Shown: positions 41,534-49,801 of the stretch, piece after piece
Numbering within the stretch: the stretch's first letter is position 1
Layout: each line of letters begins with the position of its first letter
From: Nitrosarchaeum sp.
GTDB lineage: Archaea > Thermoproteota > Nitrososphaeria > Nitrososphaerales > Nitrosopumilaceae
NCBI GenBank assembly: GCA_002737445.1
Contig: NSIR01000004.1
Coordinates: forward strand, 36,091 to 100,090
Direction: 5' to 3'
DNA: 64,000 bases
Notes under the pieces: model-generated
Told to the model about the DNA's origin: nothing
Database searches by the model: none
Seen by the model: the letters and a program-made list of their open reading frames with translations, nothing else
Program-made: the position numbers and the translations under genes

Positions 41534-42247
41534 ATGACTGAACCAAAACACATTGAACCGCATATTAAAGAATCTAGTGCCATACGTGATTTTGTTTTTG
41601 GTTTTGGTGATGGAATAAACACCTCATTAGGTATTGCAGCAGGAGTAGGTGCAGCTGATGTTTCAACTAACATTGTAATTCTTGCAGCACTAGTTGGAAT
41701 GTTTACTGGTGCAAAAGCAATGGCGGTTCAAAATTATCTCGCAGTAAAAACACAAAGACAATTACTAATATCTGAAATTAATCGTGAGAAATGGGAAATT
41801 GAAAATAAACCTGATAATGAAATAAAAGAGATTGAAGATATTTACAAAGCTAAAGGATTTTCAGGAAAAGATTTGGATATGATTGTTCAAAAAATAACTT
41901 CAGATAAGAAAGTATGGCTTGATACAATGCTTAGAGAAGAACTAAATTTGAATTTGGAAATTGTGGGAAATCCAATAAAAAGTGCATTTCGTATGTTTGT
42001 TTCCTTTTTAATTGGTGGTATGCTTCCTATTCTACCATTTTTCTTTTCAAGTGGATTAGAGGCACTTTTTATTGCGATAGGAATTAGCATATCTACATCT
42101 TTTGCAGTTGGCGTAGTTAAATCACGAATGGCAAATACAAATAAGATAATTGGTGGATTGGAAATGGCTGGACTTGGCACTGGTGTCGCTCTAATTGGGT
42201 ATGGTATTGGCAGCGAGTTATCTAATTTGGGAATAATTAGTCTCTAG
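41534..42247 (+). CDS. VIT1/CCC1 family membrane transporter
   Basis: This 237-residue protein is a VIT1/CCC1 member: IRDFVFGFGDGINTSLGIAA at TM1, GMFTGAKAMAVQNYLAVKTQ at TM2, a charged cytoplasmic helix domain (about 95-155, EINREKWEIENKPDNEIKEI) that binds metal in plant VIT1, and FRMFVSFLIGGMLPILPFFF plus two terminal helices. The family exports or stores Fe2+ or Mn2+. The frame extends to TTG 41525; ATG 41534 (MTEPKHIEP) is the likely start. It is 99 bp after the MscS gene. Confidence 0.88.
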   Translation: MTEPKHIEPHIKESSAIRDFVFGFGDGINTSLGIAAGVGAADVSTNIVILAALVGMFTGAKAMAVQNYLAVKTQRQLLISEINREKWEIENKPDNEIKEIEDIYKAKGFSGKDLDMIVQKITSDKKVWLDTMLREELNLNLEIVGNPIKSAFRMFVSFLIGGMLPILPFFFSSGLEALFIAIGISISTSFAVGVVKSRMANTNKIIGGLEMAGLGTGVALIGYGIGSELSNLGIISL

Positions 42248-42322
42248 ATATCAATAACTGAATTATTGGCATATGGATGAATCGTACGTTGTTCTTATAT
42301 TCAAAATAAACATTAGACAATT

Positions 42323-42430
42323 ATGAAACAGTGGAAATGTTTTAGATGCGACCTAACATTCAAGCAAGAAATGCATGCCCACATACACAAAGATATCACA
42401 AACCACCCATTTAATCAGGTTGGACTATAG
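42323..42430 (+). CDS. C2H2 zinc finger microprotein (35 aa)
   Basis: ATG 42323 to TAG 42428-42430 encodes 35 residues: MKQWKCFRCDLTFKQEMHAH, IHKDITNH, ending FNQVGL. The finger is C-x2-C-x12-H-x5-H, with the Phe and Met core residues in place. It resembles single C2H2 proteins in archaea, and the 20910-21083 microgene in this window. It follows the VIT1-like gene by 75 bp on the same strand. Confidence 0.65.
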   Translation: MKQWKCFRCDLTFKQEMHAHIHKDITNHPFNQVGL

Positions 42431-42555
42431 ATATTTTGGTGTAGTTTTTTTATTGAATTATTTATTTTAAATTTAGATGATCTGATTAATTCCATCTTTT
42501 TGATTGATTCTGCATACTTGGAATAATTAATATACAAACAATTTCAATATCGTTC

Positions 42556-43356
42556 ATGTTCAAGATTGTAATGTTGATCTTGATTGCAACACTTGCTCCA
42601 ATTTCTGCTTTTGCAGAACCTATAATTGAATTAAATGCAAATCCAACTGAAATCGGATCACTTGATTTGATTTTAGTTACAGGTAGAATTACAGATGTAT
42701 CTATCTTCAAACCAATCACATTAACTGTTGTCTCCCCAGATGGACAAATAATTTATGTATTAAAATCACCGCTAGATAATACTGGATTGTTTAAAAAAAT
42801 AATAAATCCCCCACTACCAAAATTTGCTGATGGTACATACAGAATAATTGCTAGTCATGAAGACACAAAAATCACTGGACAAGCAGAATTTACAGTAATT
42901 ACTGGAGATTCTCAAATAATTTCAGCACCTTTACAAGAAACTATAAAAATTGAACCAAAATCAAGTGCGATAACTCTAAACGTAACTAGTAAAACAGGTG
43001 ACAATAAAATAACTATAACTGGAGTTACCACTAGTTCTATTACAGATATTACATTCACTGTTACATCTCCAAATGGAAATTTAATTTCCATTGCACAAGT
43101 AACTCCGGATACAAATGGTGAATTTTTATTAGAAATTATATCTGGTGGTCCAGTGTGGAAAGAAGATGGATTTTATACAGTTACTGCAAATCAGGGTCTC
43201 ACATCAGAGCACAAGCAATCAGTCCAAATTGAGATCAATAATGGAGTTGTAGTGCCTGAATTTGGCACAATTGCATTAATGATTTTGGCAGTATCCATAC
43301 TAGCTATAATTACAATTTCTTCAAAATCAAGAATTGGTATTATTTCAAAATATTAG
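42556..43356 (+). CDS. PEFG-CTERM secreted surface protein
   Basis: This 266-residue protein has an N-terminal signal peptide (FKIVMLILIATLAPISAFA), two beta-sandwich domains (about 25-115 with LDLILVTGRITDVSIFKPIT, and about 130-225), and a C-terminal sorting signal VVVPEFGTIALMILAVSILA followed by a hydrophobic helix and basic residues. PEFG-CTERM is the thaumarchaeal motif believed to be recognised by an archaeosortase. The mature protein would be linked to the cell surface. The preceding intergenic stretch contains TATA-like TTAATATAC at about 42526. Confidence 0.88.
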   Translation: MFKIVMLILIATLAPISAFAEPIIELNANPTEIGSLDLILVTGRITDVSIFKPITLTVVSPDGQIIYVLKSPLDNTGLFKKIINPPLPKFADGTYRIIASHEDTKITGQAEFTVITGDSQIISAPLQETIKIEPKSSAITLNVTSKTGDNKITITGVTTSSITDITFTVTSPNGNLISIAQVTPDTNGEFLLEIISGGPVWKEDGFYTVTANQGLTSEHKQSVQIEINNGVVVPEFGTIALMILAVSILAIITISSKSRIGIISKY

Positions 43357-43406
43357 CACAGGATAAATTATTTTAAATTTTTATATCTGTCCACATTTTG
43401 TAGAAT

Positions 43407-44678
43407 TTAAATTACTTTGTGGGATAATCTGTATTTCAAATAAATTTTGAATACAACTAGTGATGATATTATTATACACACTGCCAAGATAAATGAAGCT
43501 GAATAACTGATCATGTTTGAAACATATCCTGCAGTCAATGCACCCAAGAATATTCCAACACCTGTCATGAAACTATTTACTCCAAGATAGGTTCCCTCAA
43601 ATCCTTTAGGAATTGACTTGAAAATAATAACAGAGTTTGAAACACTGAAAATAGAAAACGCTGAAACCATCAAGCAAGATGAAATTACTGCAAAGACAAA
43701 TGAATTCATTCCTATTGCAATTGGAATTAGTATGGCTGCAATAATAATTCCTAAAACTCTTGGTAGATAAGACATTTGTATTGCACGCTCTTCTGAAATC
43801 TTTGCAATTAATTTTGGAACAAAGAAAAATATTACTAGTAAAACCATTGTTTGAATCATATATACTAAAAATACTTGAGAATTTGTAAAATCAAATTTTT
43901 TCAAAAATGGTATAAATGCTGTAAAGAAAATATTACTACCAAAATAAAATAAGAAATTAGCTAGAAAAAGTATGCCTATCTCATGAGATATTTTTCCTTG
44001 AAAAATGGATATAATTGGTTTAAAATCGTGAGGATGAGGAATTTTGATAAAAATAAATTGAAAATTTAATCTTGTATGATCAAAGATATGTTTTATTCCA
44101 TGTATTGATTGAACAAGTGTGTGTCTTTCTATAGTGCTTTTACTGCCCACGCTGAGGCTTAAAATTATTGCAGCGGCACTAACTATGGCACAAAATAGGA
44201 AATATGGGCTTAGATCAAAAAATGTGTCCCACATAGAGCCGACTAAAAATGCAATCAAACTTCCGAAACTAGTTATGATTGAAATTTGTGAAAATAATTT
44301 ACTCCATTGATTGTTTGGTACTGATTCCATTACTAGAATTTGTGTAACTGGATTTTTTCCAATAATGAAAAATCCTGCAACTGAGGAAAGTACAAAAACA
44401 ATACTGAGATCAACTGTAAAATATAATATTATACTACAAATGGTAATTGCTGAAAAACAGATTAATAGAATTCCTTTTTTTATATGATATTTGTCCATAA
44501 CTTTGCCCCAAAATATGGCACCAATTGCAGATAGTGCATAATGCAATCCTACCACAATACCTACATCTACTACATTGCCCCCAAGAAATAGAACATACAG
44601 TGGTATGACTATGTGCAATCCTTCGGCAGTTATGCTTGCAGGTAGTACAAAAAACATCCATTTTCTACTAGTTTTCAT
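43407..44678 (-). CDS. Major facilitator superfamily (MFS) transporter
   Basis: This 423-residue protein has about 12 hydrophobic helices in two halves with a central charged loop (about 190-225, HDFKPIISIFQGKISHEIG). Motif A-like sequence lies between TM2 and TM3 (ALSAIGAIFWGKVMDKYHIKKG: G-x3-D-x6-G pattern). The N-terminus has a Trp-Met-containing cytoplasmic end (KTSRKWMFF). The transported substrate is unknown; efflux is likely by family. Single gene; a palindrome-like TCTTAACTTTAAGA lies about 60 bp before its start codon and could be an operator. Confidence 0.87.
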   Translation of the reverse strand: MKTSRKWMFFVLPASITAEGLHIVIPLYVLFLGGNVVDVGIVVGLHYALSAIGAIFWGKVMDKYHIKKGILLICFSAITICSIILYFTVDLSIVFVLSSVAGFFIIGKNPVTQILVMESVPNNQWSKLFSQISIITSFGSLIAFLVGSMWDTFFDLSPYFLFCAIVSAAAIILSLSVGSKSTIERHTLVQSIHGIKHIFDHTRLNFQFIFIKIPHPHDFKPIISIFQGKISHEIGILFLANFLFYFGSNIFFTAFIPFLKKFDFTNSQVFLVYMIQTMVLLVIFFFVPKLIAKISEERAIQMSYLPRVLGIIIAAILIPIAIGMNSFVFAVISSCLMVSAFSIFSVSNSVIIFKSIPKGFEGTYLGVNSFMTGVGIFLGALTAGYVSNMISYSASFILAVCIIISSLVVFKIYLKYRLSHKVI

Positions 44679-44740
44679 TTGATTTCCTTTTCAGCATTAG
44701 TGCTCAATGTTTTATGTATTTTCTTTAACTCTAAAGGATA

Positions 44741-44754
44741 TCTTAACTTTAAGA
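44741..44754. promoter_or_regulatory. Palindromic site upstream of the MFS gene
   Basis: TCTTAA-CT-TTAAGA is an inverted repeat of 6+6 bases with a 2-base spacer, located 63-76 bp upstream of the MFS gene start and 110-123 bp before the secreted gene on the other strand. The dyad fits a dimeric repressor, but AT-rich palindromes also occur by chance. Confidence 0.3.
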
Positions 44755-44784
44755 TTTGACACAATAACAAATGTAAAATGATAC

Positions 44785-44913
44785 GTGAAGATACTATGTC
44801 CTAAATGTTTGAATAAATGTAATATTGTAAAGACGTATAACCATACTGTGGAAATAAAACACGATGAACATCTCTGGATTTCTAACTATTATTGTAATAT
44901 CCGTACTAGTTAG
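44785..44913 (+). CDS. Possible zinc microprotein overlapping the next gene's start
   Basis: GTG 44785 to TAG 44911-44913 encodes 42 residues beginning (M)KILCPKCLNKCNIVKTYNHT, with VEIKHDEHLWISNYYC later. The CPKC-x3-C plus distant Cys/His pattern looks like a zinc ribbon. Its last 50 bases overlap, in another frame, the signal peptide of the secreted protein at 44864. The overlap argues against a standard gene, the composition argues for one. Confidence 0.3.
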   Translation: MKILCPKCLNKCNIVKTYNHTVEIKHDEHLWISNYYCNIRTS

Positions 44914-45400
44914 TACTGCAGGTCAGCATGTTTATGCTCAATATGGAGGTGCTCCTACCACAAGTACTGCAAATGATTACAAGGTAGCAATAAACTCTGA
45001 CAAGACATCATACGCCATAGGTGAGACAATTACTTTATCTGGCAATGTTAGCAAATACGAAGAAAATAGAGCATTACAAATTACAATTTTTGATTCTGCC
45101 AATAAACGGGTTTTGACCACGGAAATTCCAGTGAATGCAAATGGAAAATTCTCTTATGATATATCAAATAATGAAAAATTCTCCAAAATCGGTGAGTATA
45201 CTCTAAGGGCACAGTATGGGAAAACACATCTGAAAGTAGAAAAAATATCATTTACCATAATATCTGATACAAAGAAAATGACTGATGCAAAGAAAATAGA
45301 TGACAAGACACTGGCTGATAAGAAAGCAATTGATGTAAAGAAACTAGATGTTACAAAGAAAATAATTACAGCAAAGAAAGCAATAGAAGCAAAAAAATAG
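44864..45400 (+). CDS. Secreted Ig-like protein with Lys-rich repeat tail
   Basis: This 178-residue protein has a signal peptide (MNISGFLTIIVISVLVSTAG, cleavage near VYA), a beta domain with SDKTSYAIGETITLSGNVSK (MG2/Ig-like start common to thaumarchaeal exported proteins) and FDSANKRVLTTEIPVNANGK. The C-terminal 45 residues are degenerate repeats of about six residues (K-K-x-x-D/A) with Lys, Asp and Ala: TKKMTDAKKIDDKTLADKKA and so on. The tail may bind polyanions. A cell-surface or free secreted role is inferred. Confidence 0.75.
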   Translation: MNISGFLTIIVISVLVSTAGQHVYAQYGGAPTTSTANDYKVAINSDKTSYAIGETITLSGNVSKYEENRALQITIFDSANKRVLTTEIPVNANGKFSYDISNNEKFSKIGEYTLRAQYGKTHLKVEKISFTIISDTKKMTDAKKIDDKTLADKKAIDVKKLDVTKKIITAKKAIEAKK

Positions 45401-45478
45401 ATTCTAAACTCCTTTCATGACTAGAATATTTTACACTACTTTTTCGTTCGAAAGTATGACCTTTTCATATCAATTTTA

Positions 45479-45616
45479 TCAATAATTTACTCTTAGAACC
45501 TCAATTTCATTAGAAATCCATTCATGCTCACGCATGGAGAGGGTATGTTTATGTTGATCAAATGTGTTTTTGAGAGATGCTTTGTTAGAATATCCGCAAG
45601 TGTGGTGAGCATACAA
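45479..45616 (-). CDS. Possible small His-rich protein (45 aa), start uncertain
   Basis: A minus-strand frame ending in TGA at 45479-45481 reads YAHHTCGYSNKASLKNTFDQ then HKHTLSMREHEWISNEIEV. The His/Cys spacing resembles a degenerate C2H2 finger. The first possible start nearby is TTG at 45614-45616; no ATG with proper context exists, so it may be a fragment. The frame stays open upstream, through the leader of the helicase gene on the other strand. Confidence 0.3.
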   Translation of the reverse strand: MYAHHTCGYSNKASLKNTFDQHKHTLSMREHEWISNEIEVLRVNY

Positions 45617-45786
45617 AAAAAGAACACTTCCATCACTACACGAATAAAGTAATGATAGTAAGTGTTGTAAGTATATTATTTCTTTTTGATGAAAAGAGAA
45701 TAGAATTAGAGCATAGTATTAGCTTAACAATTCTACACGAAAGCATAAAATCCATAAAATTTCACTTTATTTTACTGATCATTACT

Positions 45787-47292
45787 ATGGAATACATTGA
45801 TACAAAATATGTGCAAAAAAACTCTATTGAAAAACGCGATTACCAGGTAAATCTTGCAAATCAGGCAATTAAAGAAAACTGTGTGATCGTTTTACCAACA
45901 GGTCTTGGAAAAACTGCAATTGCACTACAAGTTATTGCAGAATATTTATCAAAAGGTAAGGGTGGAATTTTACTTTTGGCTCCAACTCGAGTTTTAATTA
46001 ATCAACACTATGAATTTCTAAAACAAAATCTGACTATTGATGATATCACACTAATTACTGGTGAAGTGCCTATAACTAAAAGAGCCAAACTTTGGAATTC
46101 AAGTTTAATATGTGCAACACCTGAAATTGCAAAAAATGATCTAGATAGACAAATTGTTTCACCAGATCAATTCAGTCTAATCATATATGATGAAGTTCAT
46201 AGAACTGTAGGCGATTATGCCTATTCTGGTATTGCACAGCGATTTGAAAATTCTAATTTGAGAATTCTTGGAATGACTGCAACACTTCCTAGTGAAAAAG
46301 ATAAAGCAACTGAACTTATTGTTAAATTAAGAATTGCAAGTGTAGCTGAAAGAACTGAAGATAGTCCAGATGTAAAACCATACATCCAAGAAACAAACAC
46401 TGAATGGGTTAGTGTGGAATTGCCCCCCGAAATGAAAGCAATTCAAACTTTGGTAAAATTAGCTTTGGATGAACGGTATTATACACTACGAAAAAATGGA
46501 ATAAAGTTAGCTGAACAGCAATCACTTTCTGCACTGTTGCGAATTAGGCAATTTGTATTAAATCAAAATAGACGTTCTGCAAAACCATTATTTACTGCAA
46601 TTCGAATTCATTACGCTTTGAATATTTTGGAGGCTCATGGAATTACATCTTTTCTAAAGTTTTGCGAGCGTGCAGAAATAAAAAAGGGTATTGGAGTTAA
46701 AGAGTTATTTGAAATTGATCCCAATTTTACACGTGCAATACATCTTGCAAAAGATGCACAATCACATGGAATAGAGCACTCAAAAATTCCAAAACTCAAA
46801 GAAATTGTAGAATCGGTTCCTGGAAAAACTTTGATATTTACAAGTTATCGTGATTCCGTAGATGTAATTTATAAAAACTTGATTGCGATGGGTGTTACTG
46901 CTAGCATTCTAATTGGAAAATCAGGTGAAACTGGATTGAAACAAAAAAAGCAAATTGAAACTGTTCAAAATTTTCGTGATGGACTCTTTAGAGTATTGAT
47001 TGCAACACGTGTTGGTGAGGAAGGATTGGATATTTCTGAAGTCAATCAGGTTATTTTTTATGATAATGTTCCAAGCTCAATTAGATATGTTCAACGTAGG
47101 GGAAGAACAGGTAGAAAAGATACTGGTAAACTGGTTGTACTTATCGCAAAAAATACTATAGATGAAACGTATTATTGGATTGGAAAAAGAAAAATGACTG
47201 CCGCAAAAGCAATGGGTGAAAAGATGACTAAAATTTTGGAAAAAAATCAAAAAATTGAATTACAAAAAACAGGTTTGGATGTATTTCTCTAA
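45787..47292 (+). CDS. hef: Hef/FANCM-type superfamily 2 helicase, no nuclease domain
   Basis: The 501-residue protein (ATG 45787; the frame opens at 45652 but the first 45 codons look non-coding) has the SF2 motifs of Hef/FANCM: EKRDYQVNLANQAIKENCVI, VLPTGLGKTAIALQVIAEYL (I), LLLAPTRVLINQHYEF (Ia), IYDEVHRTVGDYAYSGIAQR (II, DEVH), GMTATLPSEKDKA (III), TLIFTSYRDSVDVI (IV), VATRVGEEGLDISEVNQVIF-type V, and YVQRRGRTGR (VI). The insert between the two halves (about 220-350) is the fork-binding domain. Euryarchaeal Hef adds an XPF-like nuclease; it is absent here. The enzyme should remodel stalled forks and branched DNA. Confidence 0.93.
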   Translation: MEYIDTKYVQKNSIEKRDYQVNLANQAIKENCVIVLPTGLGKTAIALQVIAEYLSKGKGGILLLAPTRVLINQHYEFLKQNLTIDDITLITGEVPITKRAKLWNSSLICATPEIAKNDLDRQIVSPDQFSLIIYDEVHRTVGDYAYSGIAQRFENSNLRILGMTATLPSEKDKATELIVKLRIASVAERTEDSPDVKPYIQETNTEWVSVELPPEMKAIQTLVKLALDERYYTLRKNGIKLAEQQSLSALLRIRQFVLNQNRRSAKPLFTAIRIHYALNILEAHGITSFLKFCERAEIKKGIGVKELFEIDPNFTRAIHLAKDAQSHGIEHSKIPKLKEIVESVPGKTLIFTSYRDSVDVIYKNLIAMGVTASILIGKSGETGLKQKKQIETVQNFRDGLFRVLIATRVGEEGLDISEVNQVIFYDNVPSSIRYVQRRGRTGRKDTGKLVVLIAKNTIDETYYWIGKRKMTAAKAMGEKMTKILEKNQKIELQKTGLDVFL

Positions 47293-47309
47293 TTTATGAA
47301 ATTCTTGTA

Positions 47310-47588
47310 TTATTCAAATCTCTTTATTATGTGATAGCCAAATTCTGATTTAATTGGTTGAGACATCTCACCAATTTGTAATTTGAAAGCTGCTTCTTCA
47401 AATGGTTTTACCATCATACCTTTACTAAAATATCCTAAACTTCCATCTTTTTTTGCACTACCTGTATCAATTGATAGTTCTTTGGCTAACTTGCCAAATT
47501 TTTCGCCATTTTTTAGTCGTTCGTAAATTAATAATGCTTCGCTTTGTTTTTGTACCAAAATATGTGAGCATTTTATTTTATTTGACAT
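47310..47588 (-). CDS. Parvulin-type peptidyl-prolyl cis/trans isomerase
   Basis: This 92-residue single-domain parvulin has IKCSHILVQKQSEALLIYER, FGKLAKELSIDTGSAKKDGS, LGYFSKGMMVKPFEEAAFKL and PIKSEFGYHIIKRFE. The active-site elements are the C-S-H start, the LGYF and the closing FGYHII. It corresponds closely to the known small parvulin NmPin of Nitrosopumilus maritimus, which binds membranes via a basic patch. It helps folding of proline-containing proteins. It follows the FMN-binding protein gene on the same strand by 53 bp. Confidence 0.94.
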   Translation of the reverse strand: MSNKIKCSHILVQKQSEALLIYERLKNGEKFGKLAKELSIDTGSAKKDGSLGYFSKGMMVKPFEEAAFKLQIGEMSQPIKSEFGYHIIKRFE

Positions 47589-47641
47589 TTATAATTTAAA
47601 ATAATTTTGACCTATTTATTTTATTTCTATCTATACCTGCT

Positions 47642-48040
47642 CTATGTAATTCCCCAACTTGTCTTGTTTGTGGCAATAATTTTGATAAATGGAGCCTCGT
47701 TTTCCTTCCATGGCTCATTTCTTACCCACGCAAATTTTTTTTCAAATATTTTGTAAATCTCTTGAAATTCTTGTCCATTTTCTAACACTTTTGCTTTTCC
47801 TTGAATGCAAACTGCCTTGTGTTTCCCTGATTGATAAATATCAATTGTAACACTAACTTTGGGATTTATTTTGAGATTTTTCAATGTTCGTGTTTTGTAA
47901 TCAGTTGCAATGAAAATATTTTTTGTGTGATAAATAAATGACACTGGTTTTACATGTGGAATATCGTCATGTGAAGTTGCAATTCTTGCCTCTTCCATGG
48001 ATTGAAGAAAATCCTCCTCAGTCTTGGTAAATTCTATCAA
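47642..48040 (-). CDS. PNPOx-like FMN/F420-binding oxidoreductase
   Basis: This 132-residue protein has the split-barrel fold of the pyridoxamine 5'-phosphate oxidase-like group: EDFLQSMEEARIATSHDDIP, HVKPVSFIYHTKNIFIATDY, TRTLKNLKINPKVSVTIDIY and VCIQGKAKVLENGQEFQE. Members bind FMN or F420 and reduce small molecules; the specific substrate is unknown. Its start overlaps the end of the upstream gene by 4 bp, which points to one transcript. Confidence 0.88.
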   Translation of the reverse strand: MIEFTKTEEDFLQSMEEARIATSHDDIPHVKPVSFIYHTKNIFIATDYKTRTLKNLKINPKVSVTIDIYQSGKHKAVCIQGKAKVLENGQEFQEIYKIFEKKFAWVRNEPWKENEAPFIKIIATNKTSWGIT

Positions 48041-48315
48041 TTAAAGATCTGTTCTCTGATTTCTGGAATATATTTGTAAATCATGTCTCTTACTTTCATT
48101 TGTTCTTCCACTGTGGGCATTTCTTCTTTTGTACTTAGTAGTGCACCACTCATACCTAAGACCATTCCCATAATCATTCCATAGACAAACTCTTGTGGAT
48201 TTTCTACATTGAGAATTTTTTGATTTTGTTTTATATCTTCTAGATAAGATGGAATTGTTGCAACTGCTCCATTGATTGTTTGAGTGATTATTAATTCCAT
48301 TTCTTCTTCATTCAT
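48037..48315 (-). CDS. Small protein of unknown function
   Basis: This 92-residue protein is acidic and helical (EEEMELIITQTINGAVATIP, NPQEFVYGMIMGMVLGMSGA, VRDMIYKYIPEIREQIFN). The middle stretch is Met/Gly-rich and mildly hydrophobic, but not long enough for a clear membrane helix. It is the first gene of a minus-strand set with the FMN-binding protein (4-bp overlap) and the parvulin. No family recognised. Confidence 0.65.
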   Translation of the reverse strand: MNEEEMELIITQTINGAVATIPSYLEDIKQNQKILNVENPQEFVYGMIMGMVLGMSGALLSTKEEMPTVEEQMKVRDMIYKYIPEIREQIFN

Positions 48316-48385
48316 AAATTACCTCTAAAATTATTATTAATAAATTACACCTAAGATATTTAATTGAGTGTAGAATTATCAATTC

Positions 48386-48787
48386 ATGTTTTCTTATTTT
48401 ACCACTAATGAGGCTAATTTGGCACTACCTGATGTAATTAAAAAATTTGAATTTACAGTAGCAAAAAAGAATGAAGTTTCTAAATTAGAGCATGAAATTG
48501 AAATGGGGTTTACCGCCACAAATTCTTTCAAAGACCATGTTTTACTAAAACAACAACTCAATTCAGCAATAACTAAATACTATCAATCAATCGAAGTTCT
48601 TGAAAATACTGGGGTTGTAGTTAAAAGCATTGAGCAGGGATTGCTTGATTTTCCTTCAAAGAGATTTGATGAAGAAGTTTGGCTTTGCTGGAAATATGGC
48701 GAAACTGAAATCAAATTTTGGCATGAGCATGATTCAGGTTTTATGGGCAGAAAGCCAATTGAAGTTAGTGACGAATCTTTAATTTAA
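48386..48787 (+). CDS. DUF2203 family protein
   Basis: This 133-residue protein follows the DUF2203 pattern: FTTNEANLALPDVIKKFEFT at the N-terminus, a helical middle, GVVVKSIEQGLLDFPSKRFD, and the typical C-terminus VWLCWKYGETEIKFWHEHDS with GFMGRKPI. The function of the family is unknown; it is found in bacteria and archaea. Divergent from the 48315 gene; the UbiA gene follows 84 bp later. Confidence 0.85.
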   Translation: MFSYFTTNEANLALPDVIKKFEFTVAKKNEVSKLEHEIEMGFTATNSFKDHVLLKQQLNSAITKYYQSIEVLENTGVVVKSIEQGLLDFPSKRFDEEVWLCWKYGETEIKFWHEHDSGFMGRKPIEVSDESLI

Positions 48788-48870
48788 TAAATTTTCTAGG
48801 AAAAATAAAATTTATTCTATAAATTTCATATAGAAATATTATGATGGTATGAATTGTATCATTGATATTA

Positions 48871-49758
48871 ATGATCTTATCTGTTTGGTTTAGAGTAATT
48901 CGAATTAAATTTCTTTTAGCATCAATCATTGCAGTATCTATCGGTCTTGCAATAACATGGCATGAAAATTCTACAATTGATCCTATTTACGCAATTTTAA
49001 CTTTAATTGGTGTAATGGCATTACATGCTAGTGTAGATTTACTAAATGATTATTGGGATTTTAAAAGAGGAATTGACACAGCAACAAAAAGAACAAAATT
49101 AAGTGGTGGAACTGGCGTTTTACCTGAAGGATTACTAGAACCGTCTTCCGTGTATCGTGCAGGTATTGGATTTTTATTTTTAGGTTCAATAATTGGATTT
49201 TATTTTGTAATGACTAATGGAATAACTATAGCTGTAATTCTTGGATTTGCAATTTTATCTATCTATTTTTACTCTACAAAAATTGTAGATTCTGGACTGG
49301 CAGAGTTTTTTGTTGCAGTAAAGGGTTCTATGATTGTGCTTGGAACATATTTTATACAAACAAATCAAATTACTGCCGAATCTATTTTTGCAGGAATTGT
49401 TGTAGGCATTTTATCTTCCCTTGTTCTTTTTATCACCTCCTTTCCAGATCATGATGCTGATAAATCTAAAGGACGAAAAACACTTGTAATTATGATTGGC
49501 AAACAAAAAGCAAAATCTTTATTTTGGTTTTTTCCTATTTTGTCGTATTTTGTGATAATTTTTGGCTGTCTGATTGGTGTTTTTCCAATTTTATCATTAA
49601 TCACACTATTCAGTATCCCTTTATTGTTTAAGGCTGGAATTGGGTTAAGGAGGCATTTTAATTCAGTTGATGAACTAGTGCCTTCAATGTATTACACATT
49701 GATGTTTAGTAGGATTACTGGTCTCTTATTCGTACTTAGTTTTTTACCTAGTTTCTGA
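48871..49758 (+). CDS. UbiA-family prenyltransferase
   Basis: This 295-residue membrane protein has eight to nine helices and both Asp-rich motifs of the UbiA family: DLLNDYWDFKRGIDTATKRT (N-D-x3-D type) and SFPDHDADKSKGRKTLVIMI (D-x3-D). The nearby GGTGVLPEGLLEP is typical for the MenA-like subgroup, suggesting attachment of an isoprenoid chain to a quinone precursor; thaumarchaea contain menaquinones. A different acceptor, such as in lipid synthesis, cannot be excluded. TTG 48862 is an alternative start. An aldo/keto reductase follows 43 bp downstream. Confidence 0.88.
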   Translation: MILSVWFRVIRIKFLLASIIAVSIGLAITWHENSTIDPIYAILTLIGVMALHASVDLLNDYWDFKRGIDTATKRTKLSGGTGVLPEGLLEPSSVYRAGIGFLFLGSIIGFYFVMTNGITIAVILGFAILSIYFYSTKIVDSGLAEFFVAVKGSMIVLGTYFIQTNQITAESIFAGIVVGILSSLVLFITSFPDHDADKSKGRKTLVIMIGKQKAKSLFWFFPILSYFVIIFGCLIGVFPILSLITLFSIPLLFKAGIGLRRHFNSVDELVPSMYYTLMFSRITGLLFVLSFLPSF

Positions 49759-49801
49759 TTAATTACTCTAGACATAAATTTAGTAAAAATAATAATTTAT
49801 T

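Noticed and set aside
41525..42247. Considered a ferritin-VIT1 fusion
   Set aside because: No ferritin-like ExxH motifs; the middle helix domain is the ordinary cytoplasmic part of VIT1/CCC1 proteins.
45401..45786. Searched for tRNA or other structured RNA before the helicase gene
   Set aside because: No T-loop consensus and no cloverleaf pairing found; no tRNA was found in any other gap either.
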